Positions 34,889 to 44,063 of a stretch of 64,000 nucleotides of DNA are shown here, piece by piece. Under the pieces are notes generated by a model. The model made no database searches, had not been told where the DNA came from, and was given only the letters and a program-made list of their open reading frames with translations. The DNA is taken from the NCBI GenBank assembly GCA_014190355.1, contig BJGH01000005.1, positions 1 through 64,000 of the forward strand. Direction: 5' to 3'. The translations under genes were made by a program, and so were the position numbers. The DNA comes from Alphaproteobacteria bacterium (GTDB taxonomy: Bacteria > Pseudomonadota > Alphaproteobacteria > Rickettsiales > UBA1997). The first letter of the stretch is position 1. Each line of letters begins with the position of its first letter.

Positions 34889-35599
34889 ATGATTCCTCTA
34901 AAAGTTTCACAAGTTTACAAAAGTTTTAATAAATCCGTTTTAGATAATGTTGATTTTGTTGTTAAAAAATCTGATATCTTTGGCTTTATTGGTCTTAACG
35001 GTCAAGGTAAAACGACCTTAATTAAAATTATTCTTGATTTGCTTGATCAAGATCAAGGAGAGGTTGAAATATTTGGCTTGTCTCGAGTTTTGCCTGAAGC
35101 AAGAAAAAAAATATTTTATTTACCAGAAAAATTTCAACCATCAGCTCATCAAACAGGTGTAGAGTTTTTAGAATTTGCATTAAGTTTTTATGATAAAAAA
35201 TTTGATGCTAAAAATGCCAAAAAAATATGTCAAAATCTTGAATTAGATTTTAATGTTTTAAATCAAAAAATTAGTAAATATTCAAAGGGAATGACTCAAA
35301 AACTTGGTTTACTTGCAACATTTATGTCAATGGCTGAGTTAATTATTCTTGACGAACCTATGTCAGGCTTAGATCCGATGGCTAGAAATGCTCTAAAAAA
35401 AGAATTATTGGATTATCAAAAACATCATAAGACTATTTTTTTTAGTTCACATATTTTAGTTGATATGGATGAGATATGTAATGAAATTGCAGTGTTACAT
35501 CAAGCAAAAATTCGTTTCACTGGAACTCCTAATGAGTTCAAGAAAAGACATCATCAAAATAGCCTAGATCAAGCCTTTCTTGCTGAAATTTCAGCTTGA
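34889..35599 (+). CDS. ABC transporter ATP-binding protein (ABC-2 type)
   Basis: This 236-residue ATPase has Walker A GLNGQGKTTLIKI, a signature YSKGMTQKLGLL (in the SGG/SKGM variation typical of ABC-2 exporters), Walker B LIILDEPMSGLDP and switch ILVDMDEICNEI. The SKGM signature and GLDPMARN wording suggest a NatA/CcmA/YhaQ-like exporter. No permease gene is adjacent, so partner and substrate are unknown. It is 25 bp after aroQ and 58 bp before folD. Confidence 0.88.
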   Translation: MIPLKVSQVYKSFNKSVLDNVDFVVKKSDIFGFIGLNGQGKTTLIKIILDLLDQDQGEVEIFGLSRVLPEARKKIFYLPEKFQPSAHQTGVEFLEFALSFYDKKFDAKNAKKICQNLELDFNVLNQKISKYSKGMTQKLGLLATFMSMAELIILDEPMSGLDPMARNALKKELLDYQKHHKTIFFSSHILVDMDEICNEIAVLHQAKIRFTGTPNEFKKRHHQNSLDQAFLAEISA

Positions 35600-35657
35600 T
35601 TTCAATAAATCATTTGCTCATAATTTAAAAAACTTTTTAAAAAACTTAAATCTTGTT

Positions 35658-36539
35658 ATGACTGCCCAAATTATCGATGGCAAACAAATTGCCAATGACA
35701 TGAAAAAAAATATTGCTGAACAAGTTAGTAATATCAAAAAAAACTTTAATATTACTCCAACTTTGGCAGTTATCTTGGTTGGAAATGATCCGGCAAGTGA
35801 AGTTTATGTTAGTAATAAAGAAAAATCCGCTCATAGCGTTGGAATGAATTCAATTCAATTTAAACTAGCAAGCGATATTGGTGAAAGTGAATTAATTGCT
35901 AAAATCCAAGAATTAAATAATGATAAAAAAGTTCATGGTATTTTAGTGCAATTGCCTTTACCTGCTCATATCGACACAAGAAAAATTATTCATGCCATAG
36001 ATCATCGTAAAGATGTTGATGGTTTTCATGTTATCAATGTTGGAAAATTATCAATTGGTGAAATTGATGGTAAAGACAAAGCAATAATCCCTTGTACTCC
36101 CTTGGCATGTCTTCATCTTTTAAAAGAAGTTAAGGGTAAAAATCTCGCCGGGCTTAAAGTTACGGTGATAGGTTCATCAAATATTGTTGGTCGACCATTA
36201 GTTCGACTTTTAATGCTTGAAAGTTGCACGGTTACTGTGGCAAATCGCTCAACCATTGATCTTAAGAGCGAATGTATAAATGCTGATGCCATAATTGTTG
36301 CAGCAGGAAAGCCTAATCTTATCACCGCTGATATGGTAAAAAAATCAGCGATTGTCATTGATGTTGGAATTAATCGTCTGCAAGTTAACGGTGTCAATAA
36401 ATTGGTTGGAGATGTTGATTTTGAATCGGTTAGTAAAGTGGCAGGTCATATTACCCCAGTTCCTGGAGGAGTTGGACCAATGACCATTAGCTATTTATTG
36501 AAAAATACCATTGATTGTTGCTTACAATTGGTAAATTAA
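35658..36539 (+). CDS. folD: Methylenetetrahydrofolate dehydrogenase/cyclohydrolase FolD
   Basis: FolD interconverts 5,10-methylene-THF and 10-formyl-THF, feeding purN and purH. The ATG at 35658 (MTAQIIDGKQIA) is the canonical start; an upstream ATG at 35580 would overlap the ABC gene and is less likely. Motifs: VGNDPASEVYVSNKEKSAHSVG (catalytic Lys), HGILVQLPLPAH, DVDGFHVINVG, the NADP-binding VIGSSNIVGRPL, and VAGHITPVPGGVGPMTISYLL. It gives 293 residues, the normal size. Confidence 0.95.
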   Translation: MTAQIIDGKQIANDMKKNIAEQVSNIKKNFNITPTLAVILVGNDPASEVYVSNKEKSAHSVGMNSIQFKLASDIGESELIAKIQELNNDKKVHGILVQLPLPAHIDTRKIIHAIDHRKDVDGFHVINVGKLSIGEIDGKDKAIIPCTPLACLHLLKEVKGKNLAGLKVTVIGSSNIVGRPLVRLLMLESCTVTVANRSTIDLKSECINADAIIVAAGKPNLITADMVKKSAIVIDVGINRLQVNGVNKLVGDVDFESVSKVAGHITPVPGGVGPMTISYLLKNTIDCCLQLVN

Positions 36540-36727
36540 AAATTTAAAATTTTTTTGATAATTTTATTGTGAAAAAATAAATAACTATGTTAAAATTAAA
36601 AAATAGTTAAAAATCTAAATTATTTGAAAAATTAATTTTAATTTCAAAATTATTTTTAGGTAATTTTATTATAGACATTTAATTATTAAAAATATAAGAA
36701 ATAACAACCTCAATTAAATCATCTAAT

Positions 36728-37471
36728 ATGCCAAAAAGAATTATTAAAGCCCTTAAGAATGCAAAAAATAAAGCTAACAAAGAATCAATCTTTGGTTTTA
36801 TGGTTGATAATAAAAAGATGTTAGTTAAAGCCTTAAGTGTTGCATTAGTTGTTGTGGTTATCTACTCTGGTTTTTGTGTTTTTCAAAATCATCAGGCAAA
36901 AAAATACTCTGCAATACTTCATGAATCAGTTGTAGCTCAACAAAAAGGTGACATAAAATTAGCTAAAGAAAAATTATCTCAAATTAACCAAGCCAAATTT
37001 GTTCCTGCGAATGTCTATGCTTTAGCTTCAATTAGATATGCGGGATATTTGCTTGATGAAGGTGATAAAGTCAAAGCTAGTGAAATTTATCTGCAAGTTA
37101 ATGACTGTTTTTATTGTAATGATTATCTCGTTGATCTAGCAGGTCTTCTTGCTATCAACACCTTAATGTCAGATGATGAGTTAATGAAGAAGGATCTTTC
37201 CAAGCAAATTAATAAAATTTATAAAAATGCTAATAGCTTGAAATACCATATTGCTGAGCAAAGAGGATTTTATGAAATTCAAAAAGAAAATTATCAACTT
37301 GCTGATGAAATTTTTAAAGAAATTGAAAATGACGAAGAGGTAGACAAATCTCTTAAAACTAGAGCTCAAGATGCTCAAAAAATCCTTTTACAAAAAGGTT
37401 ACAAAGCTAAAGACCCTTCTAAGTCAAATGATAAAAAATCTGATGAAAAAAAGAGCGAAGATAAATCTTAA
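36728..37471 (+). CDS. YfgM/DUF2659-like membrane-anchored TPR protein
   Basis: This 247-residue protein has one membrane helix (about 37-55, ALSVALVVVVIYSGFCVF) and then a helical TPR-like periplasmic domain: AQQKGDIKLAKEKLSQI, ASIRYAGYLLDEGDKVKASEIYLQV. The end is a Lys/Asp/Ser-rich tail (DDKKSDEKKSEDKS type). The Rickettsia counterparts carry the DUF2659 label, and E. coli YfgM (an SecYEG/PpiD-associated chaperone) lies next to bamB, as here. The combination of architecture and neighbour supports a role in outer-membrane protein traffic. It precedes bamB by 148 bp. Confidence 0.75.
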   Translation: MPKRIIKALKNAKNKANKESIFGFMVDNKKMLVKALSVALVVVVIYSGFCVFQNHQAKKYSAILHESVVAQQKGDIKLAKEKLSQINQAKFVPANVYALASIRYAGYLLDEGDKVKASEIYLQVNDCFYCNDYLVDLAGLLAINTLMSDDELMKKDLSKQINKIYKNANSLKYHIAEQRGFYEIQKENYQLADEIFKEIENDEEVDKSLKTRAQDAQKILLQKGYKAKDPSKSNDKKSDEKKSEDKS

Positions 37472-37619
37472 TTTATTGGATTTGTTAATTAAGTTCTGCT
37501 AGTCTTTAAATGCACTGCGTCATTTAAAAAAATTATAAAAAAATATTTTAAAATGGTTTTTAATGTCATTGTCATTAGCAATAATTTTATGTTTTAAAGT
37601 TAAATTAAAAAAAATTTAA

Positions 37620-39044
37620 ATGAATCTAAATCAAATATTTTCCCAAAATCGCTTTAAAAATTTTAGTCTTATAAATTTTACTTTATCAAAATTTATTAAT
37701 TTACTACTTATCTCCTTGGCAATGCTTTTTTCAAGTGCTTGCGATAAAGATCAAACCTATGATAAATCTAAAGCTGTTTTCGCTTACATTGCAGATGACA
37801 ATTTACAAATTGACAATAAGCTTGCTAACCAACCTATTAAATTACCTCCACAAATTCTTAATACCGAATTTTCAGGATCACTTGCTCATGCCAATCAAAA
37901 AATTGAAAATTTTTATAAAAAATGGGATTATAACCAAGGTAAAGATTTTTTAAAAACACAAAAAGAAATTAAGCTTACAAAATCTTGGTCAAAATCTATT
38001 TTATATTGGTCTGAAAAAAATGAAAATTTTCATTATCAGCCAGTTATTTTCAAGCAAAAACTTTTTGTTCTTGATGGCTCAGCGCAGTTATTTGCTTTTG
38101 ATTTGCTAACCAAAAAACTCATCTATAAAAAACAAATCCTTGATAAATCTTGGTTAAAAAATTATCGTAGTATTAACTTATCAATTGATCAAGATATACT
38201 CTATGCTACTATGGGAACAAACCACTTGGTTGCAGTCAATGCAATCGATGGTAAAGTCATCTGGCAAAAACAAGTTAGTGCAGTTTTAAATTCCAAACCA
38301 ATTACCTCAGATGGTTATATTTATGTTTCAACTGACAATAACAAAACCTATTGTTTCAATCAGCAAAATGGCGATATAATCTGGATTCATTCAGGTGTGG
38401 TTCGCTCTACGGCAATCTTTGGCAGTCCTGAACCGTTAATTTATCAAGATAAAGTAATTGTTGGATATTCGTCGGGAGAGGTTTACGCTTTAAATAAAAA
38501 AACTGCAGAGTCAATTTGGGTTCAGGATTTAAATCTTAATAAAGCGATTACTTCAGATTTTTATCTTAACGATGTTGATGCAAGTTTATTGGTAAAAAAT
38601 GATATTGTTTATGCAATTGGTAATGGTGGTTTGCTCAAGGCAATAAATGTCAAAAATGGTCAAGCAATCTGGAAAAAACAAATTGCTGGGATTGCTAATT
38701 TTTGGCTAGCTGGTGATTATTTATTTGTTATCAATAATGACAATAAATTAATTGCCATTAATCGAAATTCTGCAGGAATTAAATGGATAAAAAATTTACC
38801 AGATTATCAAAATCCTAAAAAAACTTTGACAAAATATATCTACAACGGTCTGGTAATGGCTGGGGATAAGTTAGTTATCTCTCGTCAAGATGGAGTGGTG
38901 ATGTTAGTTAATGTTGATGATGCAAAGATTGAAAAAACTACGGACTTAGGCAAAAAAATTGTTCACACTCCCTTGATCAATAATGATAAAATTTATCTTC
39001 AAGCAGTTGGTAGAATGGCAATGGAAATTATTGAATTAATGTAA
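37620..39044 (+). CDS. bamB: Outer-membrane assembly lipoprotein BamB-like (PQQ-type beta-propeller)
   Basis: This 474-residue protein has a lipoprotein signal: a hydrophobic stretch INLLLISLAMLFSSAC with lipidated Cys41. PQQ-like beta-propeller repeats follow, with the recurring pattern GxVIWQKQ / GDIIWIHSG / ESIWVQDL / GQAIWKKQI / AGIKWIKNL and intervening VSTDNNKTYCFNQQ-type strands. BamB scaffolds the Bam complex that inserts beta-barrels. The 6-nt gap to valS suggests co-transcription. Confidence 0.85.
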   Translation: MNLNQIFSQNRFKNFSLINFTLSKFINLLLISLAMLFSSACDKDQTYDKSKAVFAYIADDNLQIDNKLANQPIKLPPQILNTEFSGSLAHANQKIENFYKKWDYNQGKDFLKTQKEIKLTKSWSKSILYWSEKNENFHYQPVIFKQKLFVLDGSAQLFAFDLLTKKLIYKKQILDKSWLKNYRSINLSIDQDILYATMGTNHLVAVNAIDGKVIWQKQVSAVLNSKPITSDGYIYVSTDNNKTYCFNQQNGDIIWIHSGVVRSTAIFGSPEPLIYQDKVIVGYSSGEVYALNKKTAESIWVQDLNLNKAITSDFYLNDVDASLLVKNDIVYAIGNGGLLKAINVKNGQAIWKKQIAGIANFWLAGDYLFVINNDNKLIAINRNSAGIKWIKNLPDYQNPKKTLTKYIYNGLVMAGDKLVISRQDGVVMLVNVDDAKIEKTTDLGKKIVHTPLINNDKIYLQAVGRMAMEIIELM

Positions 39045-39050
39045 TTAAAA

Positions 39051-42000
39051 ATGACAGAGTTAACTGAAAAATATCACGCTAAAACAATAGAAGAAAAATG
39101 GCAAAAATATTGGCAAGAAAACGGTAAAATCAACGGTAAAACCGGTATATACAGTTTTGGCAATGATTTAAAAAAAGAGCAGACTTTTGTAATCGATACT
39201 CCTCCTCCAACCGTGTCTGGATTGCTTCATATGGGTCATATTTTTTCTTACACGCAAGCTGATTTTGTAGCAAGATTTAAGCGTATGAAAGGTTTAGATG
39301 TTTTTTATCCGATGGGATTTGATGATAATGGTTTGCCAACTGAAAGATTAGTTGAAAAAATTATTGGCAAGAAAGCGATGGTTTATGAGGCTGAAGAGCG
39401 TCAAAAAAATAATGATCAAAATAGCAATAAATCCGGTGGTTATTTTGTAGCAAAATGTCGTGAGGTTGTAGCGGAAGCTGAAGCTGAATTTGAAGAATTA
39501 TTTAAAGCAATTGCTTTGTCTGTTGACTGGAGTGAAAAATATCAAACTATTTCGCCTGAATCACAAAAAATTTCGCAAGCTTCTTTTATCGATTTATTCA
39601 ACAAAGGTTTAATTGAAAAACAAAATCAACCAGTTTTTTGGGACATTTCTGACCGCACAGCCCTAGCTCAAGCTGATATTGTCGATAAAGAAATTGAAGG
39701 TGAAATGTTTTTTATTAATTTTGCAATTGCTGATAATAATTTGCCATTGGAAATTATGACAACTCGTCCAGAGCTTTTGCCAGCTTGCGTTGCAGTGATG
39801 ATTAATGGGGCAGATCAACGCTATAAAAATTTAATTTTAAAAAATTTAAATAATGAAGGCGAGGGCGAAACTGGCTCATACGCAATTACCCCGATATTTG
39901 GTGTTAAAGTAAAAATTATCGCCGATAATTCAGTGCAAATGGACAAAGGAACAGGGGTGGTAATGTGTTGCACTTTCGGTGATGAGACGGATGTGGAATG
40001 GTGGGAAAAAAATAAATTGCCATTGCGGGCAATAATTGGTGAAGGTGGAATTTTGGGTGGCGGGGTGATATCTAAATCTTCATCTAAAAATAAAATTGAG
40101 TGGGATATTTTCGCAGGAAATATCAATGAAAGTAATTGCTTGGATGTAGAAAATTTTGTTGAAGTTTTTCAAAGAATTGTTGTTGGAAATACCATCAAAA
40201 AAACTCGTGAATTAATTATAAATGAATTATCCGAGATTTTATCGAAATCGTCGATTCCCAACTCTCCCCTTGAGGGGGAGTCGGAATTACAAAGTAATTC
40301 CGGTGGAAAGTCAGATAAAAATTTTGCTCAAAGAAATTATGAATTAAAAAATCTTTCTAGATCAAAGGAATTGACATCTAATATGACTGATCATGAAAAA
40401 ATTTTATGGTATAAAATAAATAATGATCAATTGGGTTATAAATTCAGCAGACAACAGCCAATTGGTAATTACATTGTTGATTTTGTTTGTTTTGAAAAAA
40501 AATTAATCATTGAGCTGGATGGCTCAGGGCATGCTGAAAAAAAAGAATATGATACCAATCGTGATCAATTTTTACAAAATCAAGGATTTAGAATTTTAAG
40601 ATTAGCGAATAATGAATTTTTAGAAAATGTTAATGGCATAATGGATTATATTGTTGAGCTGTTAAAAAATTCACAATTGACCCCCCACCAAAATCGCTTG
40701 GCGATTTTGACTCCCCCTCAAGGAAGGGTTTTAAAACCGAGTATGGATTTAAATTCTAATCAACAAAATCAAACTCCAGTCTTAATTAAATCGCAAAAAA
40801 TAACTCGCTTTGTTAAGTGTGCCGAACGCTCAGGTGTTCCAATTGAATTTTTAATTCGTCCGCAATGGTATATTAAAATCCGTGATAAAAAAGAACAATT
40901 AAAGCGAAAAGCTCACGAGTGTAATTGGTATCCCGAATATATGCGTGTCCGCATCGAGCAATGGATTGATGGGCTTTCGAGAGATTGGTGCATAAGTCGT
41001 CAAAGATTTTTTGGAGTAAAAATTCCGGTGTGGTATTTGACAAATGTAAATCCTAAAAGAAGTTCACAAATCGGATGGGGTAATCATAATTTCAACCCTG
41101 AATTATATGAAAAAAAGATAACTCCAATTCCAGATGAAAAAAATTTGCCAATTGATCCAATTGCTGATATTCCAGATGGTTATAAAGAATTAAACATCGC
41201 ACAAAAAGAAGATTTGATAAAGGAATTACAAATCGATAATAATATCCAAGAAAAAAGAATTGTTAAAGATTGCGATGGAGAATATTGGATTTTAGAAGGT
41301 GAAGAAGACGTTCTCGACACTTGGGCTACTTCCTCAATTACCCCTCAGCTTTCAAGCAAAGGAATTTCTAGTGAAATTTGCTTTGATAAAGCAAGGCATG
41401 ATAAATTATTTCCAGCGGATATGCGTCCGCAAGCTCATGAAATAATTCGTACCTGGGCATTTTATACAATTGTTAAAGCTTATTTGCATAGTTTAGAAAT
41501 CGTTAAAGATCAAGATGGTAATGTCCAAAAAAATTTAGATGGTTCAATTAAACTTCAAGAAAATTCGCAATTAATTCAAACAATTCCTTGGCAAAATTTA
41601 ATGATTTCGGGGTGGTGTTTGGCAAGTGATAAAACCAAGATGAGTAAATCAAAAGGAAATGTTATTACTCCTAAAGGTTTGATTGAAGAAAAATCTGCAG
41701 ATGTTGTTAGATATTGGGCATCGGCATCTAGCCTTGGTGCAGATATTGCTTACAGTGAAGAAGTTTTTAAAATTGGTCAAAAATTAATTACCAAAATTTT
41801 TAATAGCGCTAAGTTTTGTTCACAACATTTTGCAGTTTTACAAAATCATTTAACAAAAAATAATATCTCTTTAGCCAATCAAGATCAGTATTTGTTATCT
41901 TTAATAACAAGTGTTAGTGATCGTTGGATTATTAATAAATTTCAACAAGTTATCTTGCAATATAATCAACAGTTTGAAATTTATGAATATGCCAAAGCAA

Positions 42001-42548
42001 GGGAGATTTTAGAAGAATTTTTTTGGCATTATTTTTGTGATAATTATTTGGAAATTTGTAAGGTTCGTTCTTACGGTCTTAATGCTGAAAAATATTTACA
42101 AAGTCAATTAAATGATCAGCAAAAAAATCAAATTATCGCTGACCAACTTAGTTCCTTAGCCTGTTTAAATTTAGTTTTAAAAAATATTTTAAAATTATTT
42201 GCCGTTTATCTTCCGCATCTTTGCGAAGAGATTTACTCGCTAATTTTTGTTGAAGAATTTACACAAAAAATCTCGATTCATGCGCGCGGCAATCATGCTT
42301 ATCTTCCTTCTTTAAGAGATATTTCCAGCGATAATATTTTATTAATTGGCGAAGAAATTTTGCAAATAATTTTTGCAGTTAGAAAATTTAAATCAGAAAA
42401 TAATTTATCAATGAAAACTACAGTAAGTTTACTTGAAATCTCCTCAAAGCTTGATATTAAAGAATTTGTTGGTGATCTTTGCAATGTTTGTAATGCTTTG
42501 CAAATTAAATTAGTTAGTAATCAGGAATTGGTCAAAGTGATTTTATAA
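39051..42548 (+). CDS. valS: Valyl-tRNA synthetase with an in-frame DUF559 insertion
   Basis: ValRS charges tRNA-Val. HIGH-type motif HMGH lies in SGLLHMGHIF, and KMSKS in DKTKMSKSKGN. The variant DDNGLPTERLVEK is the archaeal-like form found in Rickettsiales. The total of 1165 residues is far above the usual 800-880. The excess is mostly at about residues 404-561, where a DUF559 domain (about 430-545) with element-like ends is inserted in frame after the editing domain and before KITRFVKCAERSGVP. The downstream half (WCISRQRFFGVKIPVW, catalytic core, anticodon-binding helices) is intact, so the enzyme is likely functional. It is 6 nt after bamB and abuts mpg. Confidence 0.95.
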   Translation: MTELTEKYHAKTIEEKWQKYWQENGKINGKTGIYSFGNDLKKEQTFVIDTPPPTVSGLLHMGHIFSYTQADFVARFKRMKGLDVFYPMGFDDNGLPTERLVEKIIGKKAMVYEAEERQKNNDQNSNKSGGYFVAKCREVVAEAEAEFEELFKAIALSVDWSEKYQTISPESQKISQASFIDLFNKGLIEKQNQPVFWDISDRTALAQADIVDKEIEGEMFFINFAIADNNLPLEIMTTRPELLPACVAVMINGADQRYKNLILKNLNNEGEGETGSYAITPIFGVKVKIIADNSVQMDKGTGVVMCCTFGDETDVEWWEKNKLPLRAIIGEGGILGGGVISKSSSKNKIEWDIFAGNINESNCLDVENFVEVFQRIVVGNTIKKTRELIINELSEILSKSSIPNSPLEGESELQSNSGGKSDKNFAQRNYELKNLSRSKELTSNMTDHEKILWYKINNDQLGYKFSRQQPIGNYIVDFVCFEKKLIIELDGSGHAEKKEYDTNRDQFLQNQGFRILRLANNEFLENVNGIMDYIVELLKNSQLTPHQNRLAILTPPQGRVLKPSMDLNSNQQNQTPVLIKSQKITRFVKCAERSGVPIEFLIRPQWYIKIRDKKEQLKRKAHECNWYPEYMRVRIEQWIDGLSRDWCISRQRFFGVKIPVWYLTNVNPKRSSQIGWGNHNFNPELYEKKITPIPDEKNLPIDPIADIPDGYKELNIAQKEDLIKELQIDNNIQEKRIVKDCDGEYWILEGEEDVLDTWATSSITPQLSSKGISSEICFDKARHDKLFPADMRPQAHEIIRTWAFYTIVKAYLHSLEIVKDQDGNVQKNLDGSIKLQENSQLIQTIPWQNLMISGWCLASDKTKMSKSKGNVITPKGLIEEKSADVVRYWASASSLGADIAYSEEVFKIGQKLITKIFNSAKFCSQHFAVLQNHLTKNNISLANQDQYLLSLITSVSDRWIINKFQQVILQYNQQFEIYEYAKAREILEEFFWHYFCDNYLEICKVRSYGLNAEKYLQSQLNDQQKNQIIADQLSSLACLNLVLKNILKLFAVYLPHLCEEIYSLIFVEEFTQKISIHARGNHAYLPSLRDISSDNILLIGEEILQIIFAVRKFKSENNLSMKTTVSLLEISSKLDIKEFVGDLCNVCNALQIKLVSNQELVKVIL
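40268..40282 (+). repeat. Left terminal inverted repeat of the valS insertion
   Basis: The 15-mer ccttgagggggagtc is the exact reverse complement of 40709-40723. It is part of a self-complementary block (ctccccttgagggggag) and is followed by a perfect hairpin at 40282-40302 with a 9-bp stem and AAA loop. Confidence 0.85.
40709..40723 (+). repeat. Right terminal inverted repeat of the valS insertion
   Basis: The 15-mer gactccccctcaagg matches the reverse complement of the left repeat at every base. It is preceded by a perfect hairpin at 40689-40709 (9-bp stem, TTG loop), mirroring the left end's order of repeat and hairpin. Confidence 0.85.
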
Positions 42549-43067
42549 ATGCAAAAACTTGATAGAGATTTTTTTCTTCAAAATAGTGATGATGTAGCAA
42601 TTAAATTGCTTGGAAAAATGATGGTGATTAATCATTCGCAAAATCAACAATTCAAAGCTATTATCACTGAAACAGAAAGTTATCGTGGAGCAGATCCCGC
42701 TTCACACGCTAGTAGTAAAATGACATCAAGAAATCAGGCTATGTTTATGAGCTGTGGAACAATTTATGTTTATCTAATTTATGGTATGCATTATTGTTTA
42801 AATTTTGTCTGTGAAGCAGAGGGTTTTCCTTCGGCAGTTTTGATTAGAGCAGTGCAGGTTTTTGAGCCAAACTTCCTTGAGTTAGATGGACCTGGCAGGG
42901 TCTGTAAAAATTTAAAAATTGATAAGTCTTTTAACAAAACTAATATTTTTATTGAGAGAAAAATTGAGGTATTTGATGTTGCTAATAAAGTAAAATATCT
43001 TAAATTGCCAAGAGTAGGAATTAGTAAAAATAAAGAAGCATTGTTAAGATTTAAAATTATTAAATAA
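42549..43067 (+). CDS. mpg: 3-methyladenine DNA glycosylase, AAG/Mpg family
   Basis: Mpg excises alkylated and deaminated purines. This 172-residue protein shows LLGKMMVIN, the catalytic ITETESYRGADPASHAS (Glu activates water), MFMSCGTIYVYLIYGMHYCLNFV, and AVLIRAVQV with DGPGRVCKNLKID. It is slightly short but complete. Its ATG immediately follows the valS stop, implying translational coupling; the next gene starts 2 nt later. Confidence 0.93.
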   Translation: MQKLDRDFFLQNSDDVAIKLLGKMMVINHSQNQQFKAIITETESYRGADPASHASSKMTSRNQAMFMSCGTIYVYLIYGMHYCLNFVCEAEGFPSAVLIRAVQVFEPNFLELDGPGRVCKNLKIDKSFNKTNIFIERKIEVFDVANKVKYLKLPRVGISKNKEALLRFKIIK

Positions 43068-43069
43068 TT

Positions 43070-44059
43070 ATGACTAAAAAAAATATTGCAATAGTTGGTG
43101 CAGGAATTTCTGGATTAGTTTTGGCAAATAAATTAAAAAATATTGCTAATGTTAAAATTTTTGAAAAAGCTCGCGGTGTTGGTGGAAGAATGGCTTCAAG
43201 ATATAAGGATGATTTTAGTTTTGATTTTGGTGCGCAGTTTTTTACTATTAGAACTCAAGAGTTTCGCGAATTTTTGCAACCTTTCATCGATCAAAAAATT
43301 GTTGAAAATTGGTCAGCAAATTTTGTTGAAATTGATGGCAATAAAATAGCTTTTCAAAGGCCATGGGACGATAATAATCAACATTTTGTATCATCACCTA
43401 AGATGAATTCATTAGCAAAAAAACTTGCTTTAGACCTTGATATTTCTTTACAAACCAAAATAAACAAAATTTGCAAAGAGCAAAATTATTTGCTGATTTA
43501 TGATGATAAAGATGAATTGCTTGGTAAATTTGATTATGTTTTGATTACCACTCCTGTTGAACAAGCATTGGCTTTAATTCCAGAAAACTTTAGATTTTTT
43601 AATGAATTAAAAAGTAAGGAAATGATTGGTTGTTTTGCAGTGATGTTGGGTTTAAAAGTTAAGCCTGATATTGCTTGGGATTGTGCATATGTTAAGAATT
43701 CAAAATTAAGCTGGATTGCTTTTGAAAATTCTAAACCAAGCAGAAATCGCTCTTGTAGTTTAACATTTTTATCACGAAATCTCTGGGCTAAAAATAATTT
43801 AGAGCGAGATTTAAATGATATTAAAAATGAATTAATCGAAGAATTTGAATATGCCACAAATGCTAAACTTAGTGAAATTATGCACTCTGATATTCAGAGG
43901 TGGCGATATGCTAATATTGGCAAACAAAATTCTTTGCAAAGTTATTTTGATAAAGAAAATTTAATCGGTTTAAGTGGAGATTGGTGTATTCAGGGTAGAG
44001 TAGAGTCAGCTTATTTAAGTGCAATTTCGTTATTTAAAGAAATTAGTGAGTTATTATAA
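43070..44059 (+). CDS. FAD-dependent amine oxidase-like oxidoreductase
   Basis: This 329-residue flavoprotein has a Rossmann motif IAIVGAGISGLVLANKL, FEKARGVGGRMASRY (the GG doublet and RxxGGR of amine oxidases and renalase-like proteins), and a C-terminal FAD motif GLSGDWCIQGRVESAYLSA. The middle PVEQALALIP and YANIGKQNS resemble NAD/FAD-dependent oxidoreductases annotated as COG3380. The substrate is unknown. It is 2 nt after mpg and 4 nt before the GtrA-like gene. Confidence 0.88.
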   Translation: MTKKNIAIVGAGISGLVLANKLKNIANVKIFEKARGVGGRMASRYKDDFSFDFGAQFFTIRTQEFREFLQPFIDQKIVENWSANFVEIDGNKIAFQRPWDDNNQHFVSSPKMNSLAKKLALDLDISLQTKINKICKEQNYLLIYDDKDELLGKFDYVLITTPVEQALALIPENFRFFNELKSKEMIGCFAVMLGLKVKPDIAWDCAYVKNSKLSWIAFENSKPSRNRSCSLTFLSRNLWAKNNLERDLNDIKNELIEEFEYATNAKLSEIMHSDIQRWRYANIGKQNSLQSYFDKENLIGLSGDWCIQGRVESAYLSAISLFKEISELL

Positions 44060-44063
44060 AGTT

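Larger units (their letters stand above)
40262..40733 (+). mobile_element. DUF559-carrying palindrome-bounded element inside valS
   Basis: This unit of about 470 bp interrupts valS without breaking frame. It carries a DUF559 domain (PF04480, Vsr-like PD-(D/E)XK endonuclease fold): MTDHEKILWYKI, GYKFSRQQPIGNYIVDFVCF, KLIIELDGSGH and FRILRLANNEFLENV. Its ends hold exact 15-bp inverted repeats (40268-40282 and 40709-40723), each abutting a perfect 9-bp hairpin. DUF559 genes often lie inside short repeat elements with GC-rich palindromic ends (the host-like peptide NSPLEGE and its mirror TPPQGR arise from them). A free-standing copy usually has its own start; here translation comes from valS. Mobility is inferred. 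Confidence 0.75.

Noticed and set aside
35580..35657. An upstream ATG for folD
   Set aside because: It overlaps the end of the ABC ATPase gene, and the family N-terminus (MTAQIIDGK) begins at 35658.
40262..40733. An intein inside ValRS
   Set aside because: There is no Cys/Ser at the junction, no HN-C/S/T end and no Hint-domain motif; the domain is DUF559 with palindromic ends.
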